A DNA stretch of 64,000 bases from NCBI GenBank assembly GCA_948567375.1, contig OX419759.1, forward strand, positions 23,165,493-23,229,492, given 5' to 3'. The notes under the pieces are model-generated. The model worked only from the letters and a program-made list of their open reading frames with translations, was not told where the DNA came from and made no database searches. Positions 46,342 through 56,792 of the stretch are shown one piece after another (the first letter of the stretch is position 1; each line of letters starts with the position of its first letter). Made by a program: the position numbers and the translations under genes. The DNA is from Lunularia cruciata. Taxonomy: Eukaryota > Streptophyta > Marchantiopsida > Lunulariales > Lunulariaceae.

Positions 46342-47017
46342 AAAAAAATTAAACCTAGAAACTCAATCACTCACCATCCTCATCCTCTCCCTCATCCTCC
46401 CCATCATCAGCAGTCTCATCCTCATCCGAGCTATCTCCATCCTCATGATCATCACCATGCTCTCCCTTGTGTATAATCTCCTCCTCTCCATCACTCAGGT
46501 ACATCATGTCCTCCTTTGGAATGAAATCTCTCTCCACAAAGAGATGCGTGAGTACTTGTCCAAGGAAGGTGACTCTGAACCTACGCCCCTTAGGATTCAT
46601 CACTTGGCTTTGCAAACTCCCCACCTCCACAATGATAGCTCTAAAAGCCAACTCTCCCCAATCATAATCTTCCACACCAAATCTCCTCAACTTGGTCTTG
46701 GTGTTGAGTACCAAATGCCCATGTACAATCTTGGGCCTAATAGTGGGTGCAACTAGTGCACCCATCAATTGGAAGAAAGCTCTGAATACAAGATATACAC
46801 AGTGCCTTGCAAGATATCTTTTTGCAACCTTGTCCCTTTGTGGAAACCAGTCTGAGACAGTTGTGTAAGAAATTGTCCTCCGTCTTGGTGTTCTCCCCTT
46901 GGGCATGGCAAGTGCATCTCTAACTATATTTGCAGTCAATTGAAACTGCCTACCTCTTACCAAACCTGTGCAAGAGACCTTGTCCCATGAACTCACAAAC
47001 TCTGTACATGGAATGAC
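45209..47017 (-). pseudogene. Gene G, upstream exons (unknown function, coiled coil)
   Basis: The first visible exon is 47017-46375. It opens after an acceptor (GTTGTGTAG/GTC) and encodes a globular part (VRGRQFQLTANIVRDALAMP, FRAFFQLMGALVAPTIRPKI, YDWGELAFRAIIVEVGSLQ), then a very acidic tail. The donor GGATG/GTGAGTG at 46374 and acceptor GAACAG/GTGTTC at 46095 join in frame. The next exon (46094-45209) has a Pro/Ser-rich start, repeated Arg/Glu helices (RERNLHERESILESVEERER) and a leucine-rich coil. TGA near 45769 and TAG near 45407 interrupt it. The globular part vaguely resembles the putative plant transposon protein family found in Athila-like elements. This may be a TE gene rather than a host gene. 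The 5' exon was not found. Confidence 0.5.
46271..46338 (+). repeat. (AT)34 microsatellite
   Basis: 68 bases of perfect AT dinucleotide, inside the predicted 280-base intron of gene G. Confidence 0.95.
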
Positions 47018-47059
47018 CTACACAACTCACAAAAAATTTTCAGCTCAAACTTCTGTCAC

Positions 47060-47630
47060 AAGGACTCAGACTTAGGGGTGACATTGGGTGTCGTTGGGTG
47101 GCGCTCGCGCACAGTCCAGGAAATCACGGAGAGCCGCTCAAAGCCGCAATCGGGGGATGTTGGGTGGCACGAGGTGGCGCTCCCAACCACTGGTGGCACC
47201 CGCAAAGCACCAGGAAGGCACTCAAGGCCACGCTGAGGTGCCCGTGGACGCTGCTTGTAGGCGCAAGTCTGTTGGATGGCGCTGCGGGACTATGCAAGGT
47301 CCGCGCGGGGGTGCTGGGTGATGCGCAAAGACACGCAAAGATGCTCACACAAGGGGTTTAAGGAATGTCGATGCCGTTGGAAGCCGCTTGTCAACGCACG
47401 GCGGTGCTGGTAGGCACCGTGGAATAGGGGTTCATACAAGTAAGTTTGTGCAGCCCCGCGGGAGCGCTCGGTGCGGCGCGGGGTCGTTGGGTGCCGCAGA
47501 GGGGCACTAGGTGGCACATGGGGAAGGCGCTTGCATGTAGGGGTTTAGGGTTCTGGATGGCGCTGGATGGCGCTAGGTGGTGCTGCGGGACATGCTGGGT
47601 GGCACTGAGAGGCACTGGGTGGCGCTGATG
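47060..47630 (+). repeat. GC-rich degenerate short repeats, middle block
   Basis: GGTGTCGTTGGGTGGCGCTC, GGTGGCACGAGGTGGCGCTC, CTGGATGGCGCTGGATGGC and many similar words, with an irregular 10- to 13-base step. Same word family and same orientation as 33830-34142. Open frames here in several phases are by-products of the repeats. Confidence 0.7.
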
Positions 47631-48319
47631 ATTTGAATGCATATTACAGAAATCAAATGAACAAATCAAGATGGAATGACAAGAAAACAATGAGGAATGT
47701 TTGAAAAGTACCTGTGGCCTTGGATAGTGAAGTCCAAGAGTTATTTCAGCCCCATTACATCTAGATCAACCTCTCAAATTCCGGAAACAGCAGTTCAAAC
47801 TTGATGTTTGTCCAGCCAGCACCACTTGATAAAATTGGTTGGGTGTTGAATGGTATGGAATGCAATGAGCCAATCTCCTTCTTGAGTATTTCTCATGTCG
47901 GGCCCATCAACTATCTTCTCGTATCCCCAAATTTCTGCCATGCTAGAAAGGAATGTGCTTTTGAACTTCTAAAACTCTTCTCAATCACTTCTTCTCGGGT
48001 TGTGCTTCAAGCCAGCCAGCCAGCCAGAACCCTTGCCTCTCTCCTTCCTCTCTCCCGTCTCGAAATGTCTCACCCGCACACACACTCTGCCTCACAAAAT
48101 GACTCTCGAATGGCCCTCCAGCACCCTCTGCCTCGCAAAATGATCCTCCAACACCTTTCTAAGTATAAACTCGCGATTTTCTGCTCCAAACACCCCACAC
48201 ACTCAAGAATAGAGCTTGCCAATGACAGGAAAGGAAATGAACACACGTTTATATAACCCATGCTGACAAGAAAATACTCAATCTTGAACATACTCAAATG
48301 CATTTTTCACACCCGAAGA
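47631..48319. other. No gene supported
   Basis: Contains a CAGC-type tetranucleotide run near 48011-48027 and a duplicated CTCTGCCTCNCAAAATGA block (about 48085 and 48127). Candidate territory for a 5' exon of gene G, but none is convincing. Confidence 0.4.
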
Positions 48320-48650
48320 ACCCAAATCCCGAGCGGCAACATGCGGCACTCAACGTCACCAACCGGCGCAGCCAAGCGTCGCACTCTTCACGTAGCGCCT
48401 ACCAACACCGCCCACGAGTGCCTACCAATGCCTATGAGTGCATGTAATATGTGGATAGTTCCGAGGATCCGCCAGCGTCTATGAGTGTCCGCGAGCATCC
48501 ACAAGAGTCCGCCAGCGTCTACAAGTGCCACTCTCAATTAATTTTTTAAGTTTGTAAGCTGGCGTTCGAGAGCGCCACTCTAAATTGATTTTTAAGTTCA
48601 TGAGTGGCACCCAGCATGTACGAGAGCTCTGCTCATTTTTCTCCACGTAA
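48320..48650 (-). repeat. GC-rich degenerate short repeats, inverted block
   Basis: Read on the minus strand it has the same words as the other blocks (GGTAGGCACTCGTGG, GGTAGGCGC, TGCCGCTCGGG). On plus it shows CCGCCAGCGTCTATGAGTG and CCGCCAGCGTCTACAAGTG in tandem. Orientation is opposite to the blocks at 33.8 and 47.1 kb. Confidence 0.6.
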
Positions 48651-48828
48651 GTGTGTCAAAGAGGACTTACAAATGTATAGATCAAGATTCATAGAATCAT
48701 TTTTGCATCCACATGATGTTCTTATCATAATATTACATCCAAAAACACTCATGGTCTAAGTTACGAGACTATGAGAAATAAGATGAATACTGAGAATATA
48801 TATTTTATTATATGGAATCTCAATAAAA

Positions 48829-50189
48829 TTAATCAAGTATATCATCATTATTATAATCAAGGCAATGTTGCATCACCCTTGATCTACTTTCTTCTCTACC
48901 AAGTTCTATGCCCTGAAATGACATTTCTGGATCTATTTGAGTCTCCTCTGTAAATCTGCCATCGTCTTCTGACCAAAGGTCAGACCTATTGATTAAAAAT
49001 TTATGTAAAATAATACACACCGATACCCACTTTAAGACATAAGAATTTCTACTATTGTCTTTTAGTTGCACTCTTAGCTCACAAAGAGAATGCCATCTAG
49101 CTTTCAATACTCCTATACAATGCTCATTTATCACTCTTGCCTTTGCTAAATATTTATTGAACTCCTGCTTGTCTTCTGAGCGAGCCTACTTGAAAGCGGG
49201 TACTAGGTGATGCATGGGTTCATAACCCGATTCACCTAAAAGGTACTCCTTTGCCTCAAAAGTGCAACACCTCCCTCTTCGGTTCAAATCATTCCATAGT
49301 GACAATTTTTTCAAACAAGTCATATCATGACATGACCCTGGCATTCATGCAAATAAAAAAAGGGCATATTTTTAGTAAACTAAACAAACGGGATAACCAA
49401 TGCATTGCAAAAATACATAACAAAATAACAAATAACATAAACCATACCTCTGGAGAAATGTATAACTCTCCTTTTATCATCACAAATAACTTGGCCGTTT
49501 ATAGAATATGAACCCTTGCAGCTGAAATATATTTCCCTGTCCACAATTGGTCGGGCCGCAAGAGGAAACAATGTGCCATCTACCAAACCAACACAACCGA
49601 GAAAACCTTTCAGTGCAAAAACAATGGATATCCTTTTCCTCTCCTCGAGTTCGGGCCAAGCAACTTGACTCCTCATCACATCTAATATGGTTGTCATAAC
49701 TCTATCAGTAAAAGCAATTGTTGAACCAGCAATAATGCCCCAAATATTTAAACCCCGTGCAACACAAGCTCCATTGCCATGATGCCCAAATCTATCCAAA
49801 GCTAGGGCAACTTGGATCCACACGGGTGTTTGCTCTCTTCGGTACCTTTTCTCAAAAATTGGGTGAGTCTTAATAAAATCAACTAATGTTGAAAAAGAAT
49901 CCCCATCCATTCTAGTAAGCTGGCAAAAGGCCTTAGTATCTAGATTTCTAAAATAATCCTTCACAAACTCTCTACTACAAGGGTAAGTAACACGGGGTTC
50001 CAAGTAACGATGAGTATGTGCATACTCCCATCCACTAATAAAACATTCTAGCATATCTAAATCTCCTCCTAAGTCCTCATCTTCATCTTCTAATCCTGGT
50101 AGTGATATCTCCAAATCTAACTGAATCATCCATTGAATATATTTTCTAATATTTCTGGTTAGTTTTAAACGAGTGCTTCCTCTCGGCAT
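48829..50189 (-). pseudogene. PIF/Harbinger transposase (DDE type), one premature stop
   Basis: Cut-and-paste transposase of the DDE_Tnp_4 type. Exon 1 (50189-49448) starts at ATG 50187-50189. It has an acidic N-terminal part, a helix-turn-helix-like region (FCQLTRMDGDSFSTLVDFIK, TPVWIQVALALDRFGHHGNG) and the first catalytic Asp in GCVGLVDGTLFPLA. A 110-base intron (donor CCAGAG/GTATGG, acceptor ATGCCAG/GGTCATG) joins in frame to exon 2 (49337-48829). Exon 2 carries the second Asp (GSCHDMTCL), GESGYEPMHHLVPAFK and the catalytic Glu (ARVINEHCIGVLKARW). TAG at 49186-49188, just after PAFK, is the only break I see. Stop TAA at 48829; AATAAA at 48804-48809. Otherwise remarkably complete. Its probable partner protein is at 32343-33652. 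Confidence 0.85.
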
Positions 50190-50230
50190 GACAAAACTCT
50201 ATTTTTAATCACCACTGAAAACTCCTTATC

Positions 50231-50312
50231 CACAAAGGGGATCTCTCTTCTTCGTAAAGTGCATCTCTCTTCTCTAAAGGGGATCTCTCTTCTCCGCAAA
50301 GGGGCATCTCCC
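50231..50312 (+). repeat. Short tandem repeats upstream of the transposase
   Basis: Three to four loose copies of AAAGGGGATCTCTCTTCTC at a spacing near 24 bases, about 40 to 120 bases before the transposase start codon. Confidence 0.55.
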
Positions 50313-50318
50313 TCTCCC

Positions 50319-50460
50319 TGTGAAATTTCAGCAAAAGGACATCTTTGTGCGCAAAAAAAACAATTTGTGATATTTCAGCAAAAGGACATCTCTGTGCGCA
50401 AAAAAAACAATCTGTGATATTTTAGCAAACGGACATCTCTGTGCGCAAAAAAAAACAATC
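50319..50460 (+). repeat. Three tandem 47-bp units upstream of the transposase
   Basis: TGTGATATTTCAGCAAAAGG and GACATCTCTGTGCGC plus an A-run repeat with starts at 50319, 50366 and 50413, and a partial fourth at 50461. The units differ at a few bases. They lie within 130-275 bases upstream of the start codon, in the promoter or near the element terminus. Confidence 0.85.
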
Positions 50461-50465
50461 TGTGC

Positions 50466-50869
50466 AATTCCATTCTGTAATAAGAAAAAAAATTCAGGAA
50501 GTTCTTTCATTACTCAAGGGGTTGAAAGGTATACATGAATACTCATACAAAAGACAATTTTTTAAAATAATGAAATCAAGAGTAACACTTGAAACAAAAT
50601 CACTCCTCACTCAAATCTTCCCACTTGATATCTGCTATGGTCTCTCTAATCTTCATCAGTGGTCAATTTTTGCATCCCCTCAAATCTTTCCACTCATGCT
50701 CCCTCCAATCGGAAAAAAATTTGCCCAGTTGCCACTTGTCATTTCCTTTCCATGGGTGTTCTTGAACTTCCTCGGATGCCCCCTATGCTCCTTTTGGTGG
50801 CCCTCACTTTCACTCTAACCCTAAACAAAAACTTAATTAACCCTAATGTGCAATCAATGCACTACGGAG
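50466..50869. other. No gene supported
   Basis: Low-complexity AT-rich sequence with one short frame. The right terminus of the Harbinger element should lie here, but I could not identify it. Confidence 0.4.
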
Positions 50870-51305
50870 TGAATGTCAATTTCATAGGCCTAAACAAATG
50901 AAGTAGACCACGAGAAATGAAAGACTCCCCCCTTAAGTCAAACTGGGTATGGCCTTCACCCCCCTCTCCTTTGTTTGTTTTGTCAAGAGCTTTCCAACTA
51001 TATCTCACCCATGTTGTTTTGAGCTTCTTGCATGAAGATTCCCCAAAAAGATTCCCTTTAGTCAAACTTGTTTGACCAACCAAATAGGATAAGTATAGGC
51101 ATGTCACCAATCCATGTAGTTAATCTAAGGGTGGAGCTCATTGACATATTACCAATCCATGTATCTGATCCCGAGGGTGTAGTTTGCTTTGAGTGGATCC
51201 TTTTTTCTATTTCATAAGGACAATGTGCTCCTTTGGGGCATTGGAGTATTGAAGGATGAAGTCTTGTGTTTCTCTTGGGATTTATTTTGTCCTCAAAACA
51301 TTACA
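50870..51305 (+). repeat. E2 5' LTR, truncated at its start
   Basis: Follows the E LTR pattern in plus orientation (CATGTAGTTAATCTAAGGGTG, ATTGACATATTACCAATCC, GTGCTCCTTTGGGGCATTGG) and ends CAAAACATTACA. The first part of the LTR is missing. Confidence 0.65.
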
Positions 51306-51306
51306 A

Positions 51307-51318
51307 TGGTATCAAAGT
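51307..51318 (+). promoter_or_regulatory. E2 primer-binding site (tRNA-iMet type)
   Basis: TGGTATCAAAGT, two changes from the common TGGTATCAGAGC, one base after the LTR. Confidence 0.65.
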
Positions 51319-52840
51319 AGGTGTTTTAATCCAAGCAAGTGGATCACCCCTCTTGGAGAAACACGGGCAATTGAGATTGAGTAATTTTGTAGTGAATTGA
51401 TAGATTTGGGGGTATTTTAGAGAGATGATGGGATAGATTCTCTTGGAGGACAATCTCCTACACCTTGCTTTACATTCTTGAATTCATTTCACATCAAGAT
51501 TACATACATCCAAAGTGAACAAGTGAGAATATATCTCACTTACCATTTTGGAACGGAGTTCATGAAGTTCCCAAACTCGATGATTCTACCTATGATGATA
51601 TATGATGGAGAGTGGGATTTGACAATTTACATTTTTTATGATACAATGGATCAACTCGATCAACAATGAAGCCATAGTTTTACTATGTCTAAAGAAACTA
51701 TGAAACATGAAGCCTTGCAAGGGATAATGTTCCATGGAGGTAGTGGAAAACTGTGGTAGTGGAAAATGAATCAATACTTTTGATTATTCACAACTAAGAT
51801 CATCAATGATTCTACATGCATATTTGCATGTGGGTATTTGACCAATAAACTCACATGGTATGATGTTTGGGAAAGATCAATGTTGATGAAAGGAAAAGAG
51901 ATCACTTGGGTGGCTATGCAAGAAGGCTATTAAAGAATTTCCAATCTGTGAATTCTATGTAGATGGCTTGAACCTGACTATGGGAGTTGAAGTAGAAGAA
52001 CAATGTACAAGAGTACATGGAGGCATTTCTTGATCTAGAAGTAATGATAACTGATATGAGTCCAACAAAAGCTCTTGATAACTTCAAAGGGGGTTTAAAA
52101 GAGCAAATTTGCCAAGAGGGTAATGGTACAAAATCCTTGTACCATCTTTGAAGCCATTGCATGTGCTCAAAGAATATTAGGAGCAGTTAGAGGGGGTGAA
52201 AGGTAGTCTTGACATAACACGATTGGGCTGAAACACCACACTTTGGTGGACTAGTTCCTATGGAATTGGGCAACATTTCTTTCCAAGACAGAGGAACACA
52301 ACCACTTTAAGGAGAATGAGGATGGGTTGAAGAAAGGAGAGATGAAGTCCCACAAGGAGAAGGAGCTTGAGTAAAAGAATGATATCGGTTACAATTGTGG
52401 CCATGTTGGGCACATAACCATCAATTGTCATGCTTGCCTTCCTAGAGGTCCTTAGCCTCCATACAAGCAACCTTTGAACAACTTGGAGAGATGAATCAAA
52501 GAGAAGGATGATGAAATCACATTAGAAAATGAAGATTGCCAATAAATGTACCTTATGGCTTTACTAGCTCAATGGAGAGAGTAAAAGTGGAAATAGGAAG
52601 AGACAAGTGCTCAAAGGTTAAGGAAGACAAACACATAGTTGATTGTTGTAAATAGAGTCCTAAAAGGTAATTAGGTGAGAGTATTGATAGACTCTAGAGC
52701 AATAGAGAATTTCTTGTCCTGCTCTATTGCAATAAGATTAGGGATGGAACTAGAGAAGGATGAGAATGAAGAAATAGAGTTACCTAATGGTCAAATAAAG
52801 AGGATTGAGTTGTTACCTAGAAAGGTAGCTATAATCTCCT
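51319..52840 (+). pseudogene. E2 gag and protease remnant
   Basis: Starts with the family-specific gag block (HIKITYIQSEQVRIYLTYHF, ILPMMIYDGEWDLTIYIF at 51480-51640), shared with 53913-54134 and 63284-63541. A decayed capsid region and a zinc knuckle follow (52380-52430: YNCGHVGHITINC, first Cys lost). A retropepsin-like LIDSRAIENFLS lies at about 52685-52720, where D-S-G would be expected. Numerous stops. It breaks off at 52840, where a minus-oriented E LTR begins. I read it as an LTR retroelement but cannot decide its superfamily with certainty; gypsy seems likelier. Confidence 0.55.
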
Positions 52841-53361
52841 AAGGATAGGAGACCTTAAGAGAAACATAGGAGAAGAAACAAAAAGTTTCACACTCAATAC
52901 TCCAATGCCTCAAAGGAGCACCTTGCCTCTATTATATAGTAAAGGGGTTTCTCTCAAAGGAAACTCCACCTTTGGATCAGATAGATGGATATGTGACATG
53001 TCATTGAGCTCTACCCTTTGATTAGTTGTATGCATGGGTGACATGTTGGTTCTGATCCTATTTGGTTGGTCAAACAATCTTTGACTAGAGGTGATCTTGT
53101 GAGAATCTTCTTGTAGGAATCTCAAAATCACATGGGTGAGATATCATTGGAAAGCTCTCAATGAGACATAAGGGAGGAAGGCCAACCTATGGATTTCCTG
53201 AGGTAGGAATTTGCACATTTTTTAGGCTAATTCATCCATTTAGGCCTCCAAAATTGACTCAAAAGTTTTCAGGCTATTTTTGACTCCTTCTCTATTAGTA
53301 TAATTACTCTTTTGTTGACACCTCTATCTAATCTACCCAGACCACAATACATAACATCGTT
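52841..53361 (-). repeat. E3 LTR fragment
   Basis: Minus orientation. Parallel to 54287-54830 (CACACTCAAT, CAAAGGAGCACCTTG, TTGACTAGAGGTGATCTT, GGAAAGCTCTCAATGAGAC, TAATTCATCCATTTAGGCCT). The TG end is replaced by a piece of an A LTR at 53362. Confidence 0.65.
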
Positions 53362-53403
53362 CCATCAGAGGTTCATCCTGAGTGAGAGATAGGCTGGCTC
53401 ATA
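53362..53403 (+). mobile_element. 42-bp terminus of a family-A LTR
   Basis: Matches 34793-34834 with three differences, all C in element A and T here, and ends exactly at the LTR terminus (CTCATA for CTCACA). A remnant of an otherwise lost A copy, wedged between two E pieces. Confidence 0.7.
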
Positions 53404-54261
53404 GCCCCTTGTCAGGCTCAATATTGCAGGTCTTCTTCATCCGGAGTAACAATGTGGCTTCATCGTTGATAAGGTTCGTAGGCACAAGTGCCTCTCCAAG
53501 TACTTCAGTTGCAGGTATTGGGTTTTGAGACGGCTCTTCTTCTTGCATGGCTTGATTGTTCTTGAGGATCTGCACTTGACTTTGTAATGTCTCCATGGTC
53601 ATCTTAATCTCTCAAAATTCATTCAACATCCCTTGCATTCCTTGCACCAACTCTTGCAATTGTGGATCCATGGTTTCTGCAACACTCAATTGCTTATATC
53701 TACTTCAATACAGAGTCAATATGATCAATCTGGAAGGCATACAAACTATCAAAACTACCATTGGGACCTCATAAGCTATCACTCATTGATAATACTCCTT
53801 GCCAAAATTCCTAACCACAAAATCTCTAAACATCACTTTTGGTCTCACTACATAACGAATTTCTACTTGAGTGTTGAAAGGGAGAGGATTTGGGATATTC
53901 ACATCCGTATCATCATAATAGAATGTAGATTGTCAAATCCCACTCTATGTCATATATCACCACAGGTAGAATCACCGTCTTTAGTGAGTTCATCACCCTA
54001 TCCATGAATTCTGCACCAAAGTGATAAACTAGCGATACCCTCATTTGCTCCCGTTGGATATACATAACCTTGATGTGGAATGGATTTGGGAATGGAAAGC
54101 TAAGTGTGGGAAATTGCACTCCTAGTGCATCCATCCCATACGCTCTCTAAAGTCCTTCCTAAGTCTAGCAATTACTCTATGTTCTCCACCTCAAATTACT
54201 CAATTTCAATAGTTCGTGCTCTTCCAAGAGGGATGATCCACTCTCTTGGACTAAGACACTC
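53404..54261 (-). pseudogene. E4 internal region, gag remnant
   Basis: Minus-strand gag start with HIKVMYIQREQMRVSLVYHF and VILPVVIYDIEWDLTIYIL (54134-53913). Broken frames follow, including a helical piece at 53602-53404 (TMETLQSQVQILKNNQAMQ). It is cut at 53404. Confidence 0.55.
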
Positions 54262-54273
54262 ACTCTGATACCA
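54262..54273 (-). promoter_or_regulatory. E4 primer-binding site (tRNA-iMet type)
   Basis: Minus strand TGGTATCAGAGT, one change from the common iMet site, one base inside the LTR. Confidence 0.75.
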
Positions 54274-54274
54274 T

Positions 54275-55055
54275 TGTAATACTCCGAGGACAAGAGAAGA
54301 GAGAAAATACAAATTACACACTCAAACATTTGGTGCCCCAAAGGACCACCTTCTCTTTATTATATAGACAAAGAGGATCTCCTCCAAGGAAGCTCCACCA
54401 TAGGATTAGGCACACAAATAGGTGACATGCTAGCAAGCTCCACCCTTGGATTACTTACTTGGATAGGTGACATGTCGGTCTAGGTCCTATCTTGTTGGTC
54501 AAAAAAGCTTTGACCAAAGGGAAGCTTTTAAGAATCTTCTTGTAGGAGTCTCAAAATCATGTGAGTAAGGTACCATTGGAAAGTCTCAATGAGACAAAGA
54601 AAGGGAGAGGAAATTCCAGCATTTTTTCTAGTGGGAGGAGGATAAAAAGTAGAGGGGAGGGAAGGCCAACCTTTTTTCCATTAGAGGGAATCTGCACATT
54701 TTCGATGCCTAATTCATCCATTTAGGCCTTTAAAATTGCCTTTAAAGATTTCAGGCATATTTTGGTTCCTCCTCTATTAGTAGAAGTCCCCTTTTGGTGG
54801 TACTTTTTTCTGATCTGTTTAGTACATCATGTGTAAAGTCCTTTGAGATGTTACCAAACCAATTCTCACCTTTAAATCATATGTCTAGCTATTGGTTCTA
54901 AGGTTCTCAAGTCTATTTTGGGTTTTGCCCTATTAGTAGTACACTTTTGGTGATACTTCTATCTGATCTATTTTGACCATCATGTATATCATCATTCTAG
55001 ATGTTACCAAACCAAATTTCACATCTAGATCATATGGCTAACTCTTGGTATTACA
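54275..55055 (-). repeat. E4 5' LTR, inserted in B5
   Basis: 781 bp with clean termini: TGTAATACTCC on one side and GGTATTACA on the other, so it runs TG to CA in either reading. A decayed family-B reverse transcriptase abuts it at 55056. This is the most complete E LTR here. Confidence 0.85.
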
Positions 55056-56780
55056 ATGATCCACTCAATTGATCTAGCAAGTCATCAATTCGAGACAAGG
55101 GATATGCATTCTTCATTGTTTGTTTCTAGAGATCACAATAATCAATATAGAAGCAAAGTCCTCCATCCTTCTTTGGAAGGAATAGTATCAATGCTCCCCA
55201 AGGAGATGTACCATGTCATATGAAATCCTTCTCTAACAACTATGTCAATGTTGTTCAAAGCTAATCTAACTCCTTTGATGAGAGTTGATAAATAGGTCTA
55301 CTCACTTGAGTACTTCTTGGCAACAATTCAATCTTGAAGGGCATACCACAATTGGAGTGTAATCCCTTCACTTGATCATCCAAAAGCACATTTGAAAACT
55401 CTTGAACTATTTGATCAACCATTGCTTGATGAGGCTTCTAACACTCCTCATATTCTCCATGTGCAATCTACTTGATCCACACCACAAAAATAGACTTATC
55501 TTCTTCCAAAGCTTGCTCTATGGCTATTTTATTGACAAATTTCCCATCTTGGGACTTACCTTCCTTCAAAGCTTGCTCTATGGCTACTTTCTTGACAAAC
55601 TTCCTATCTTGGACTAACTACTTTTAGGTGTTGTACTCAAAGGTGCCAAACAACCTAATAGGATATTCTTACCTTGGTGTTGTACTTGAATTTGTCGTCG
55701 GGTCTAATCATATATCTAATCATTGAACCTTATGATGTTCAAGCCAAGGCAAAGCCAAAAATGACATCATAGTCTAGAGGTGCTACTACAAACTTCATAT
55801 AATCCAAATACTCCTCAATCTTGAATGTACTAGGATGTGAGATATAGAGTGTATAACCCTTTCTACCATCTACCATCATCAATCTACTTCCAATTATTGG
55901 CTTGATAGGAACATGCAATTTTTTCTTTGAATTTCCAAAATCAACCAAAATCCTAACAACCACAATTAGATATCATACCTTACAAGTGAAGCAAACTTGC
56001 ATAGGTCAAGCCTTCAATCCTAGTGGAACTAATCAAGTTCCCAATAAATAACTTCATCTTTTGGGATATCTAGAATTTACATGATGGTGTTCTAAAATTA
56101 TGTGTTACAGAGCCAATTTGCTTCAACTTTACTAATCTATCTCATGCAACTTGTGTGGTATTTATAGCTTGGAATCGACCAATTATTGAACTCTTGAATT
56201 TTTCCCATGTCAAGATTGGTGCAACAATTTTCCATTTAGCTCTCTCCACTCAAAATTGCCACCATAGGTATGCTACTCCATCTAATTGGTTGGAAGCCAA
56301 GAGAATCTATTTTGTTCATATTGAAGATTTGTAGTTTCAAAATAACATTTGAAGTCACACAAAATTCTCCACTACACCAAGGAGATTCTTTCCTCAAATG
56401 CCTTGGGCTTTGGAAATCAGATTTTCTCTTCCTCTTCTCAAAATGATGCTCTCTCTACATGCTCTTGTCGTTAATGATCTTGTTCTTCCAACAATCAAGT
56501 AAGGTGCTTGATTTCTACCGTCAAAGCTATAATTTTATCACACTACCCCAAATTTATTTAAATTAACATATAGAGGCAACACATCCACCGTTCTCCACAA
56601 GTTACAACTGGAAGTACCAACGGTTCCTTAGACAAGGTGATCATATTGAAAAAATTCTGCCCAAAGCGTGAGGTGATGAACTATGTGGAATGATGCTTGG
56701 GTAATACACTGACACAAAAGTACCAATGGTTTGGCAGAAATGGATTTGATGGTCCATAAATTCAATCCATTCCATTCTTG
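55056..56780 (-). pseudogene. B5 gag-protease-RT remnant
   Basis: Minus-strand internal region of a family-B chromovirus, from the primer site (minus TTGGTATAAGAGC near 56780) down. Gag blocks lie near 56100-56400. Protease lies at 55963-55739 (VRILVDFGNSKKK, GRKGYTLYISHPSTFKI, VVAPLDYDVIFGF), with D-F-G in place of the usual D-S/T-G. The start of reverse transcriptase is at 55500-55060. It ends inside RT, where the E4 LTR begins. It closely parallels the same region of B2 and B4. Confidence 0.7.
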
Positions 56781-56792
56781 CTCTTATACCAA

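Noticed and set aside
40834-47017. Calling gene G an Athila-type transposon gene outright
   Set aside because: The resemblance to the putative plant transposon protein family is only in loose motifs; without a search it stays unknown.
47088-47690. Overlapping frames in both strands of the GC-rich block
   Set aside because: Low-complexity repeats open several phases at once; translations are Gly/Ala/Arg-rich with no domain.
50319-50460. CRISPR-like array
   Set aside because: Three direct 47-bp tandem units without unique spacers, in plant DNA, next to a transposase.
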